DNA of 64,000 nucleotides, taken from Chondrilla cf. caribensis. Taxonomy: Eukaryota; Porifera; Demospongiae; Chondrillida; Chondrillidae. Under the pieces are notes generated by a model. The model worked only from the letters and a program-made list of their open reading frames with translations, was not told the DNA's origin and ran no database searches. The DNA is taken from contig OZ026558.1 in assembly GCA_964020155.1 (NCBI GenBank), forward strand, positions 1,256,416 to 1,320,415, written 5' to 3'. A program made the translations under genes and the position numbers. Positions 1 through 11,421 of the stretch are shown here, piece by piece (within the stretch, counting starts at the first letter, position 1; the number at the start of each line of letters is the position of its first letter).

Positions 1-543
1 AAAACGACTAAGACGTTAAATATTTCTTGCCAAACTCGTAGAAACCATTCTTCGGTTGGTAAGAAGTCATTTGGGCTAAAAAAAAGGAATTCGTCAAAAT
101 TCACCTTCGGCCGTGTTTTGGCAATTTTCTCATTGTTTACATAAGGCGGTTCAGGTACCTTTTCGCTTGACACGTCACATATAATATGTAGATAGCACAT
201 ATTTACATATGTACGGTATACAACATGGGAATATGACTACAAATTCTTGAAGCGTTGAGTTCCAAAGAGATTTTGTGCAAACACTACATGCACAATGGAC
301 ATACATACATAATAGCACATACGTACATATTATGTAGATAGCACATACATATATAATATGTATATAGATAGCACATATTTACATATGTACAGTATACAAC
401 ACAATTTGCATTAATTTTGTCTATGCAGATCTGCGAAAATAGTTGCACCTAATTGCGGTGACTCTGCATAATTTGTCCATGGGCGTATACGGTATACACG
501 GAAAGCTTCGTAAACTTCTGCATAATATTATTATAATCATTAC
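1..543. repeat. Spacer repeat block, left end
   Basis: No gene seen. The part from about 240 to 543 (the phrase about 'ttttgtgcaaacactacatgcaca', the TAGATAGCACATA-type short repeats and the 'gcggtgactctgc' segment) recurs at about 32350-32600 and 61750-62020, so this is one copy of a dispersed spacer module. Short ACATATGTA-type repeats dominate 180-400. Confidence 0.6.
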
Positions 544-981
544 GTGTATGGATCAAAGTTTAATTACTGCACCGCATACACTATAATAACACATGAGGGT
601 ACAATGCCGGGTATCGTTCGGATTGTGATAGCGTGCTTTATAATAACTCGGAGTCCACATAAGAAGGAAGAAGTCCATCATTCAATAAAAATAAATTCAA
701 ATGGCACTATTAGCAACCCACGTAGAGCTGAATCTATTGAACTGTTCCTATACGAGATAGGAAGTCCCACCACACATCACCAGCTGGAAGAGACAATCGT
801 GAGAAACTCTGTACAGGAAACATGAAAGGAGACATTGGATGAAATTTAGAAGATAATGCATGAGGGCGGCCTGTCGGAGTTTCAACAACGAATGAGTGAC
901 CTGATGGACTGCATTTCCGGTATGAATGCAAAGATAAGAATGCTACAAATGACAATGAGAAGTGCAAATCTACAGGATTGA
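544..981 (+). pseudogene. Decayed reading frame with coiled-coil-like helices
   Basis: I do not recognise this. One frame runs from 544 to a TGA at 823-825, continues past a TAG at 847-849 and ends at TGA 979-981. The part from about 720 onward reads as an amphipathic, Glu/Gln/Met-rich helix (for example LEETIVRNSVQET, then EFQQRMSDLMD and AKIRMLQMTMRS), which would suit a coiled coil. The first 150 bp have relatives near 32620 and 62040, but those copies diverge before the helical part. Two in-frame stops argue for a remnant or for chance. No splice sites that would remove both stops were obvious. Confidence 0.3.
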
Positions 982-1200
982 ACCTACAACAACTGAATGT
1001 GTCACTGTGACAGGACCCTTATCATCAATGTTTCTGCAACCAGAAGCTAGCCGAATCAATGATTTTACGAGAAATTGAAAACTTCCCTGTCTTCGGCACC
1101 AGGCTTAGTAAGAGACTTAGGAAATCTTCCTAGTCAGAGTCAAGATGGAAAGTTTACAATATCGCAAAGTACCATTAATTGGGCCATGTCAGACACATAA

Positions 1201-2007
1201 TATTATTCCTACAACCACTATGGATTCTGATCTGGAGTGATTATCATTGCATTTATCACTCTTCCGTTGATGCTTTACTCAGACGCATCTATGCTGATTG
1301 AAAGTTATAATGAACAAATATATTATCAGCTAATAAGTATATATTTTATGATCTTCCGGGAGATTTGTTATTACTGTGTGTTCTTCAAGGTGTACCCATT
1401 GCCATATACTTTGTTTACAAGATCAAACAGCCACCAGCTATTCCCTACATTCTAATGATACCAGTCACTGTACTGTTCTGTTGCTGTAATACGGAACGTG
1501 CCAAGTTACTAGTGGTTGGGATGGCACTGTGGATTAACCTGGTTGCTCTACCTCTTACAGCTCTTCATGGTGTAGCAATACTAGTTACAGTGATAGTGGA
1601 ACCATTTGCTGTCATCACAAATACCCTAGTCCTAGTATTCCTCCTCTTCTGTCTCACTAACATAATATTTGCCTTATCATTTACAATTTCCGCCTATATC
1701 TTCACTCAGAAACATCAGAGACCACAAGAGAAGGGACCACCATGTTACATGCCATCATACTTATCATCTTGCTAGTTGTGGTTGGTAGAATCGGTCTATG
1801 TATTGGCATTATTGGCTATTTGGTTAATGCGGACACCAAACTAGGAAGTTTGTATCATTGGTCAGTTCTGCCTCTGTTCCACTCGTTCTAGGATTAGTTA
1901 CATTTGGTCTCAAGAGGTTGATATCAAAATGGCTGGATAAGGCTCCAAACTCTAATTCTCTGATTGGGGAAGATTCAGCTAGAGTGGAACTACTACAATC
2001 AGAGTAA
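1201..2007 (+). pseudogene. Exon-2 pseudogene of the array family (copy 0)
   Basis: A degenerate copy of the membrane exon. It starts inside the motif SYNHYGF (TGA replaces the Trp codon just after), then passes through at least three frames: 1237-1455, 1365-1775, and a third frame after 1775. Recognisable blocks are LPLMLYSD, GVPIAIYFVYK, IPYILMIPVTVLFCCCN, the ALWINLVALP core and the KWLDKAPNSN tail, ending with TAA at 2005-2007. The stalk, TM1 and exon 1 are missing. The tract encoding LLLCVLQGVPIA is shared with G8 but not with the other copies, so it may have donated or received sequence by gene conversion. Confidence 0.85.
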
Positions 2008-2567
2008 ATGCTTGTTCCATAACAACAACACTTATTGTACACAATACATGTAATGCACGTGAACATTTTAACCTCAATGCATCCATTATTTGACTTGCAG
2101 TGTATATACGTGCATTTTTTGTTCTTATTATATGAACTGAAGCCTTATCCTTTCAAACATATGCATGTACACACATAATGTAACATTTTTCCACAATATT
2201 ATTATGTACTGTTGCTGGTTATGTACTATTGGCACACAAGATTGGCAATAAAATTAATGTTAGTGTTGTAATGCTATTTCACGTATGTATCTGCAATATT
2301 ATCATATATTACCATCTGATCTCAACCATACAAATCTGATTTCAGAGTTCACATACTTTTCAGCTTTTTATGGTACAAAGTGAACTCATTTACACCTCTG
2401 GACATGGGAACATGTGTTCACTGATTGATAAACAGATGGAAATTCCTGATTGATCAACAGACTTGTAAGGCTTCAATCAGATCATGTCATATCCCGTATT
2501 ACACTGATACAACTTCGATGTTACAAGATTGTGAATCTGTGATGTTATAGGTACATGACGTACTGGT

Positions 2568-2568
<1 letters not shown>

Positions 2569-2633
<65 letters not shown>
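2569..2633. repeat. (AC)n microsatellite
   Basis: An uninterrupted dinucleotide tract of about 65 bp, placed after the conserved 'gtacatgacgtactggtgc' flank. Confidence 0.95.
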
Positions 2634-2636
<3 letters not shown>

Positions 2637-2882
2637 TTGAATTTCAATGAAATAGAAACAACTCACTGTTTGGTGAATCAATGAAACTAAATTCAGACTG
2701 TTGTTACTTCACTAACAGTATGTAACATAAAACACTGTGTCAGACTTGTAAGGCTGTAATCAGATCGTGTTTTATCCCGTATTACACTGATACAACTTTG
2801 ATGTTACGCGATTGTCAAATCTACAATGACTCCACATTCGCAATTTACAAAATATGATGCTGTATGTACATGATGTACTGAT

Positions 2883-2944
2883 GCACACATGCACGCATGC
2901 ACGCATGCACACACACACATACACACACACACGCACGCACGCAT

Positions 2945-2984
<40 letters not shown>

Positions 2985-3012
2985 ACACATACACACACAC
3001 ACACACACACAC
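2883..3012. repeat. Compound (AC)n/(GCATGCAC) microsatellite
   Basis: About 130 bp of AC repeats interrupted by GCACGCATGC and ATAC variants. It is flanked by 'tgatgtactgatgcac' on the left and 'ggaattaaccatgaa' on the right, the same borders as other AC tracts in this window. Confidence 0.95.
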
Positions 3013-3755
3013 TCTTGGAATTAACCATGAAATTGTGATACAGATGTGTACTGTACGTTATGGGCACTAAATTGAATATGAAATTAATAATATTACAGTA
3101 AAATTAACCCCAATTTGACAAATTCGACCATGTCCATCTCCTCCAATTTTCATTACATAATTCAGGGTGGACTTTCAGAGTTGAACACTGAGGAATAGTT
3201 CTGTTCTCAGATAGTGTTCTGGTTATTCAGTATATAGGTGTAGATAAGTCATGATAGTAAGATGTATACAGGATGACCATAGTTTGTAATAGCAGTGAAC
3301 AACAGTGGATTTCAGAAGGTGTCGAATGAAACAGAAAATGAAAAAGAAACAACTCACTGTTTGCTGAATGAATGAAACCATTGCAGACTGTTGATACTTC
3401 AATATCAGTATGTAACATAAAACACTTTGTGTCATGGACTCACTGAAATTATGTCCATTTTAGGTCATCACCTTAAGTTTTACTGATTTTAGGTTATCAC
3501 GTTTTACTGCATATAGATGGATATGGACACATGTGGTATGATTCGAACTTTCAAATGGAATGACTTAGTATGCCAGACTACAATCAAAATGATAGTAATA
3601 CAGATATTAGGTGAATGACTCCAAATATGTAATTGGATTCTGGCTAAGTCATTCTTCCACTAAATAGATTAGGTGAACTTTGAAATGCATGAAACATCAC
3701 TAGTTCACCGTTATATCTGAATTTCAGTGTGGAGAAAATAAACAGAAGAGTGACC

Positions 3756-3763
3756 CTTTAAAA
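3756..3763 (+). promoter_or_regulatory. TATA-like box, type A promoter of G1
   Basis: CTTTAAAA lies about 48 bp before the G1 start codon, inside the block 'gtgaccctttaaaa'. The same block precedes G2, G5 (as 'gattctttaaaa'), G6, G7 and G8 at similar distance. It is absent from the type B flank used by G3 and G4. No experimental support; spacing and conservation only. Confidence 0.35.
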
Positions 3764-3810
3764 ACAAAGGTGTGTGAGCTTTGAGCCACTTGTGAGAAAG
3801 AGCTGTCAAA

Positions 3811-6790
3811 ATGTACTTGATGATTTCAATGTGTGGAGTAGTGACTGTGCTTTTGGTGATACTGTGTGAAGCTAAAGCAAACACAACTGTGAACAACTGT
3901 GTTTCTGACTATGAGGAGTTTGAGGACAAGACCTTCAGCAATAAAGGGAACAGATACAAGTTGTATGATGTATTCTACTCACCAAACGGACACCTACCAT
4001 ATGCAGTGGAGGTGACTTATCAAGCAGTGTTACCAAATGGAACAGAGTATAACATAACAATTTATGATGGTTATTGTACCATTGCTAAGTGGAGGTGGAT
4101 CTCTTCACCACTTTTTCTGTTTGTTGAACCAGGACTCTGGAATGTTATAGTTTTACGCACCCTTAACTACTTCAGACCATGGACCACTCCTTCAGTTATT
4201 CTCCATGTACCCTATCCATGTACAAACACTACTGTGGATGTTCTGGCTAGAATGACCAGTTTGGTGAGTTTGGTTTCAAATACACAGTCTCAATTGAGGA
4301 TTGCATTTTAGGTGGAGTTAGTGGTTCCATTTACACTAGAGTAAACTTAAAGAGAATCCGCTAAACAGCTTCTGTAACTGGTTTAACTAAACTGGTTTGT
4401 TGCATTCACATGAACTATGAATATTTCATTTTTCAAGGTGATTTACACTTCCGCAAATGTGAACGCTTGGACAATTTAATCTGGTTTTCGCAAATTTTCT
4501 CCTGAATACTAAAGTTTCAGATTTAAAATATACTGTAATGTCCGAAATTCTCATGAGATGTGAATCTTGTGAATTGTTTGATTCAGGACTGTTAGCGGTT
4601 TTATTATAGCACATAGTTCCAGGGCAGATCCAGGGCCCTTATATGTTACTAATGGTGACAGAACAGCAATGTGCTATTGTATTGAGACTAGGTGCTGGCA
4701 ATTCTGATTCTACCTTGGCAAGGCCCTTGCTTCTTCCCGAGTTGCTTCTTGGAAGTTTTCATGACTTTGAGCAGCTCAAACAACAGCTCTATTATAGTTT
4801 GACTTTAGAATGAAGGGGCCTGAAATAATCCTTGATATTCTAGAATATCTTGGCAAGCTTCAACTACAGGTTGTTTTCAATTAGAATGCCAATCATCCTT
4901 GCATCCTGGTTGCCTGATATAAACGGAAGCCATTTTATATCTACCCACGTTAGATTCTGTGAATAAATATGTAATTTACCTCAGTTGCAAAATTAGCGAA
5001 CATTACAAATTTGCGAACATTACATCCCATAAAAATTCCGGACAGTGTGCTATGCACAACATCTAGCTGTTCTTCATACTTGAGGGGTTAGCCGACAGCT
5101 GAACACTTTTATACTGATCTTTTATAGTAGAAAGAGAATTTATTAATTTCAAATTTTGAACAGATCAGCTTTGCTGTCATACTCATGATACACCTTTAAT
5201 GAGTCTACCATGATAAATAGAAGATTACTTTTAAAGTGATTCAATATACCAATAATGTTTACACTTGAAGCGACTTCAAACCACCTTCATAGGTGTTTTA
5301 CCTATTATGTCTATTTCATAAGCACTTTAACACATTTAAACACTCAAGAGTCAAAGGAATTGGAGTTCAAAGGGCATTCATGAACCACATGAAAACTCCA
5401 ATGAAAAGGGGGGTACTGACATGAAATTACATCTGGTAGTTTGGCAGCCAGTCATAGAATTTGCTACATTTGAATTTGTCCCATTATTACTGACACCACG
5501 TCAATCACTCCTCAGGTACGGTGTGGTAGATAACAAATCTTATATGTATCTGTATTACAACTCTCATGGATTCAAGTTTTGCCCTTACTCAGTCTGGTAG
5601 AATGACCAAATGTCCAGCTATACACACATGATATGTGCTCAGTAATATCAAGAAATTCATATATTACTTTCAAACACACTTAAATGTACATAATGAATGT
5701 TACAATGCATATTTAATTCATTGCAATTCTACAGATTAATAAATATTCTCTCGGGGAACAGGGCAGTAAAACACCCTCTGGGAATGTTGTCAGTGACTGC
5801 AATGGAAAACAAATCATTCACCTTCCCTTAATAAGCTTTGCAATTCCGTCTCATTCTGTTGTAGAGGTTGGGATATTTGTACTTTTTACAGGAGGACTCT
5901 TTGCCATTATCTTGGCCATGGTAGGCTCTTTGATAGTACTGAAGAGACACTTGGAGGACAGAGTCAAGTTGAGCTATACATATTCCTACAACCACTATGG
6001 ATTCTGGTGGGGAGTGACCATCCTTGTGTCAATTACACATCCATTGATTCTACGCTCAGACCTGTATCATCTGATTAAACTCCATAATGAATATGCATCA
6101 ATCCCTGGTTACTCCTTTGCTGCAGTTATGCTCAGCCTGGTACTGTGTACTCTATCAGCTGTACCCATTGCCATATACTTTGTCTACAAGACTAAACGGC
6201 CACCAGCTATTCCCTACATTCTAATGATACCAGTCACTGTACTGTTCTGTTGCTGTAATACCAAACGTGCCAAGTTACTAGTGTTTGGGATGGCACTGTG
6301 GATTAACCTGGTTGCTCTACCTCTTACAGCTGTTCATGGAGCAGCAATACTGCTTACAGTGATAGTGGAACCATTTGCTGTCATCACAAATACCATAGTC
6401 CTAGTACTCCTCCTCTTCTGTCTCACTAACATATTTGCCTTATCCTTTACAATTTCCGCCTATATCTTCACTCGGAAACATCAGAGGCCACAAGGAGAAG
6501 GCACCACCATGTTACGTGCTATCATACTCATCCTCCTGCTAGTCCTGGTTGGTTGCATTGGCATATGTATTGGTGTTATGGGCTATTTGGTCAATGTGGA
6601 CACCAAACAAGGAAATTTTGTATCATTGGTCAGTTCTGCCTCTGTTCCACTCGTTCTAGGACTAGTTACATTTGGTCTCAAGAGGCTCATATCAAAATGG
6701 CTGGATAAGGCTCCAAACTCTAATCCTCTTGTTGGGGAAGATTCAGCTAGAGTGGGACTGCTACAATCAGAGTCAATGCTTGTTCCATAA
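3811..6790 (+). CDS. G1: two-exon multipass receptor-like protein, array family
   Basis: I do not recognise the family. Exon 1 is 3811-4263 (151 codons) and exon 2 is 5735-6790 (351 codons plus stop), giving 502 aa. The donor is TTG|GTGAGT, the acceptor ATTCTACAG|ATT, phase 0. Residues 1-23 form a signal peptide. The ectodomain has Cys30, Cys89, Cys137 and sequons at N24, N76, N81 and N139. The stalk carries a further Cys (DCNG). Approximate hydrophobic segments are 198-221, 241-258, 277-302, 310-326 (ending CCC), 331-360, 363-395, 415-437 and 449-469. The tail ends ESMLVP. Basic loops suggest N-terminus out and C-terminus in. The start is the ATG after GTCAAA, conserved in most copies. The 1471-bp intron is one of two long ones. 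A role in surface recognition or signalling is inferred from topology only. Confidence 0.85.
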
Positions 6791-7699
6791 CACCAACACT
6801 CATTGTACACAATACATGTAATGCACATGCTCAGTATTACCTCAATGCATCCATTACTTGACATGCACTTTCTGACAAATGCAAACACACAATGTCATAC
6901 TGTAACTTCATTTTCAATAATAATAATATTATTATGTACTGTTACTGGTATTCACTATAGGAGATTGGTGTATAATCAGTGATAAATGCCACATATATTC
7001 ATAGTTTTAAACACCTTCATAATAATTTGGTACTCTTACAGTACATTTATCAAATATAACACATGTTAGTGCTCAAATAATCATTCATTATTATTTCTAT
7101 ACATAACTATATTGATATTTTCATGATGTTAATAATATTTATTATTTAATTTATTACAAACTGAAGCACTATCCTTTCTGACACATGCATGCACACACAT
7201 ACTGTAACATTTTTTCCACAATAATATTATATATTATGTACTGTTACTGGTATGCACTATAGAAAATGGGCAATAATACGTGCTGAACGCAATGCTATTC
7301 TACAAATGTATCTGCAATATTTCCATATAATAATACCATCTTATTTCAACCATACTAATCTGATTTCAGAGTTTGCATACTTTTCGGCTGTTTATTGTAC
7401 AAAGTGAACTCATTTACACCTCTGGACAAGAAAACATGTGTTCACTGATTGATAATATAGTATATAATACAAAATTAATTCAAGAATAAAATGTATTGAA
7501 TGCAAGTTACTGATTGATAAACAGCTCGATATGCCTGGAAATTAGACAGCCAAATTAGATTTGTAAGGCTTTAATCTAAACATGTCCTACCCTGCTTTAC
7601 ACTGATACAACTTCACTGTCACCAGATTGATACATCTACTTATAATGACTCCACATTCGTAATAATAAAACTGTTATGTACATGAGCTGATTCTGACAT

Positions 7700-8340
7700 T
7701 CCAATAGGTTCAAGCCAGGGTTTTGTGAGCTTCATAGTTGCCAACCATTGAAAATTACCTTCGTGGACACTTATGTAGCTACACCTATGTGCTGCAGCCA
7801 AAATGGCTCAACAAATGTATGCAGGTTTAGTATCATTGACTGTGCTTGAGAATAGCTGTGAAAGTGGTCTAGAACCTTGTTAAATTTCATACTGTATCTA
7901 GTGTGAAATGAATGTATCCCAGTTTACAATTGCAATTAGGACAAATAGTAGATTTAAGTATGATGAACATAATCAGCCAGTTTATGACGTCATATGGCAA
8001 ATGGCTGTCAAAAACATGGTCAAATCTAAAAACTGGTTTTTGAGGGATGATTCCATGTTATGTTCCATAGGAAAGTCCAGAGAATGATGAATCCCAAAAA
8101 AACAGCTACAGTACGTAGAATCGAAATGCTTGTTTGTCAATTATGATGGTACTACTAAAAACGACTCAAATGAAGACAATTGGATTTTGCACCCTGTTGT
8201 TTACTGTTGTTAAATCTGCAACATTTCACCAATCAGTGTAGGACAAACCCCTAGAACAGTACCACTGGAAAAATCCATGAGTGCCTCAGATGATTCGGGA
8301 CAGTTGGCAACTATGGAGCTTCCAAGCAGGTCATGTCCAA
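7700..8340. mobile_element. Putative non-autonomous DNA element with inverted ends
   Basis: The segment GAGCTTCATAGTTGCCAAC at about 7727-7745 is matched in reverse complement by GTTGGCAACTATGGAGCTTC at about 8303-8322 (one mismatch in 18). The sequence between has no long reading frame and no second copy in the window. Exact ends and target duplication could not be set, so the borders are approximate. Confidence 0.4.
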
Positions 8341-8547
8341 TATGAGAGACCAATGTACGTACATGTATACTTTGAGTACAGTATACATTGGCATTTGCAT
8401 GTACATACCTAGGCATGTAGGCACATATGCATTTCACACACATACAGTATGTTCATAAATGTACATATGTACAATAGGTAGATGTTTAATGTATCATATG
8501 CAAGAAGTGGCTGGTGTTGTATGCATGTTACACACACTGTACAGTGG

Positions 8548-8550
<3 letters not shown>

Positions 8551-8618
<68 letters not shown>

Positions 8619-8652
8619 TGCATGCACGCACACACACACACACACACACACG
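8551..8652. repeat. (AC)n microsatellite
   Basis: About 100 bp, interrupted by one GCATGCATGCACGC block. Confidence 0.95.
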
Positions 8653-8935
8653 CTGTATGCACATACATGTAGGATGTTACATGTACCTTGAATATACTAT
8701 GCATGTACGGTACAGCGCAAAAAAGGTAATGCTAACTGATAAACGCTGATAATTGTTAAAGGTTCCCTTTTTTGAAAATCGTTTACAGATGGAATTTAAC
8801 GAATCAGCATTTTTGGATACCCATTAACGCTTTTCTGATTAGCATTGATTTCTATAGGTTGAGACATGTTAACAGAGCTTAACCAGGATTCAATTGAATA
8901 CGCATTGGTCTCATTCGAGAGGTTGTGTACAATGA

Positions 8936-9508
8936 TTTTGGCTCTTCTATGGCCCATCATAGTACTGAAGAGACACTTGGAGGACAGAGTCAAGTTGAAC
9001 TACACATATTCCTACAACCACTACAGATTCTGGTGGGGAGTGACTATCCTAGCGTTTATCACACTCCCATTGATGTTGTACTCAGACGTGTCTATGCTGA
9101 TTGAAGGTTATAATAAACAAACATCAGCCAATAACAACTATTTTTTATGGTCTTCCAGCAGCTTTGTTATTGCTGTGTGTCACCTATATTTACAATTTCG
9201 GCCTATATCTTCACTCAGAAATATCAGAGACCTCAAGAAGAAGGGCCCACCATACTACGTGCCAACATACTTATCATCTTGTTGTGGTTGGCTGCATAGG
9301 TATAGAAATCGGCAGTATATTGGGCTATTTGGTCAATGCGGACACCAAACAAGGAAGTTTTGTATCATTGGCCAGTTCTGCCTCTGTTCCACTCCTTCTA
9401 GGACTAGTTACATTTGGTCTCAAGAGGCTCATATCAAAATGGCTGGATAAGGCTCCAAACTCTAATCCTCTGGTTGGGGAAGATTCAGCTAGAGTGGAAC
9501 TGCTATGA
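8936..9508 (+). pseudogene. Exon-2 pseudogene with internal deletion
   Basis: The frame from 8866 encodes IVLKRHLEDRVKLNYTYSYN and the following TM2-like segment. After the codons for FVIAVC the sequence jumps directly to the 'tttcggcctatatcttcact' part, deleting TM3 to TM6 (about 280 bp). A second frame (9101-9508) then carries the GYLVNADTKQGSF segment and the conserved tail, ending TGA at 9506-9508 where intact copies have a Gln codon. No stalk or exon 1 lies upstream. The tract around MLIEGYN resembles the 1.2-kb pseudogene more than the intact genes, so both may derive from one older duplicate. Confidence 0.85.
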
Positions 9509-9940
9509 TCAGAGTCAATGCTTGTTCCATAACACCAACACTCATTGTACACAATACATGTAATGCACATGCTCAGTATTACCTCAATGCATCCATTACT
9601 TGACACACATTACATCACATTACTTGAAGTGTGAAAAGCTTATTTGTATTTACATGGAGTTTATTATACATTCAATGACATACTTTAAGACATTGTGTTC
9701 ATCATTACATCAATGCATCCATTACTTGACACGCACTTTCTGACACATGTATGCACACACATACTGTAAGATTATTTTTCACAATAATATCACTGTTACT
9801 AGTATGTACTAGCTATTAGGAGATTGGTGGTATAATCAGTGATAAATGCCACTTTTATTTATAGTTTTGGTTAACTTCATGCGGAAAATTTTGTACTCTT
9901 ACAATACATTTATCAAAAATATAAGTGTTGAAATAATATA

Positions 9941-10083
9941 GATTTCCATTTCTGCCATGTAATGCTGAAGCCCCGACGAATGCAATAACTTCAGCATAGG
10001 TTCTTATGAACCTACAAAAGACACCCAAGTAATTCCAGTGTGGGGGGCGGCAGTCCCACGAGGTTTTGAGCTTGAATTACTTG
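9941..10083. mobile_element. Deleted copy of the 'cttccgg...actcgaattacttg' MITE
   Basis: A short derivative of the element seen whole at 63234-63561. It keeps 'tttccatttctgccatgtaatgc', the 'gaagcccc-gacgaa-gcaataacttcagc' core and the terminal hairpin 'aagtaatt...gggggcggcag...cttgaattacttg', but lacks about 150 internal bases. Confidence 0.6.
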
Positions 10084-11421
10084 TTTCCCTATATAATATT
10101 AATATTTTTCATTATAATATTAATTTGCTAACACTACGAATTGAAGCACTATCCTTTCAAACACATGCAAACACACATACTGTAACATTTTTCCACAAAA
10201 ATATTATTTTGTACTGTTACTGGTATGTACTATGGAAGATTGGTACATATATAAATTGGCTATGAATGTTAGTGCTGAAGTAATGCTATTTTTCATATAT
10301 TTGTATCTACAATATTATCATAATATATCGCCATCTGATCTCAACCATACAAATCTGATTTCAGAGTTTGCATACTTTTTATCTGTTTATTGTACAAAGT
10401 GAACTCATTTACACCTCTGGACATGGGAACATGTGTTCACTGATTGACAAACAGACTTGTAGGTGTCAATTGGATCATGTTGCATCCTGTATTATACTAA
10501 TACGACTTCAATGATATGAGATTGTAAATCTATAATGACTCCACATTCCTAATTTAAAATAATGTGACGCCATATGTACATGATGTACTGATGCACAAAC
10601 ACACACACACACACAGACAATAATATTATATGTTGAATTTCAATGAAATAGAAACAACTTACGGTTTGGTGAATCACGAAACTAAATTCAGACTGTTGAT
10701 ACTTCAATATCGGTATGTAACATAAAATACTTTGTGTCATGGACTCACTGAAAATTCCTAATTAGGTCATCATGTTTTACTGCACATAGATGGATATGGA
10801 CACATGTGGTATGATTCAAGCTTTCAAATGGCTTAGTATGCCAGACTACAATCAAAATGACAGCAATACAGATATTAGGTGAATGAATCTGTAACAGTGT
10901 TGTCCATGTGTATGTCCTTTTATGTAAATTGACATTGTATGTCTGTGCATGTGTTGTGATAGATAGTACTTGTATTTGTGATGATTCTGCTTGTGCATCA
11001 TTTCACCTTTAGTATTATATCATTGTTCAATCTCCATTGAGCTTTAACACTTAGTGTATTCTCTGTGTGGGCAATTGTACCCATTCACTGTACCTTATTT
11101 AAGTAGAACCTCACTGTTATACTTAGTCTAGTGTTTAGTTTAGAGTTTGGATATTACTTGAATTATTTATGCATTCAGTTACTGCTGTGTACATGCGACT
11201 TGCGTTAGCTCTTATGGACACGGTTACAACTCCAAATATGTGATTGGATTTTGGCCAAGTCATTTCTCCACTAAAAATTGGTGAACCTTGAAATACATGA
11301 AACGTCACTAGTTCACTTTATCCCAATTTCAATATGGAGAGAATAAATAGGACAGTGACCCTTTAAAAGCAAAGGTGTGTGAGCTTCGAGCCACTTGCAA
11401 TTGTGAGAAAGAGCTGTCAAA

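Larger units (their letters stand above)
2008..3810. other. Intergenic spacer upstream of G1
   Basis: No gene seen. It contains the conserved 3' flank of the array unit ('ttgtacacaatacatgtaatgcac', then 'ctgatctcaaccatacaaatctgatttcagag'), two AC tracts, and the type A 5' flank of G1 (about 3400-3810). All of these recur at equivalent places around the other array genes. Confidence 0.6.
6791..8935. other. Spacer between G1 and the 8.9-kb pseudogene
   Basis: No gene seen. 6791-7680 is the standard 3' flank of the array unit, with a partial internal duplication (the 'catgcatgcacacacatactgtaacatt' phrase near 7180 repeats one near 6860). 7700-8340 looks like an inserted element. 8340-8760 carries an AC tract and ATGTAC-rich sequence. 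Confidence 0.5.

Noticed and set aside
6583..6888. - strand frames of 75-109 codons over the 3' end of every exon 2, starting in the 3' flank
   Set aside because: Again antisense to the conserved tail; similar in all copies because the duplicates are nearly identical. No splice sites or promoter to support them.
10038..10265. 75-codon + strand frame across the short MITE
   Set aside because: Overlaps repeat sequence and the array 3' flank; not kept in the paralogous flanks.
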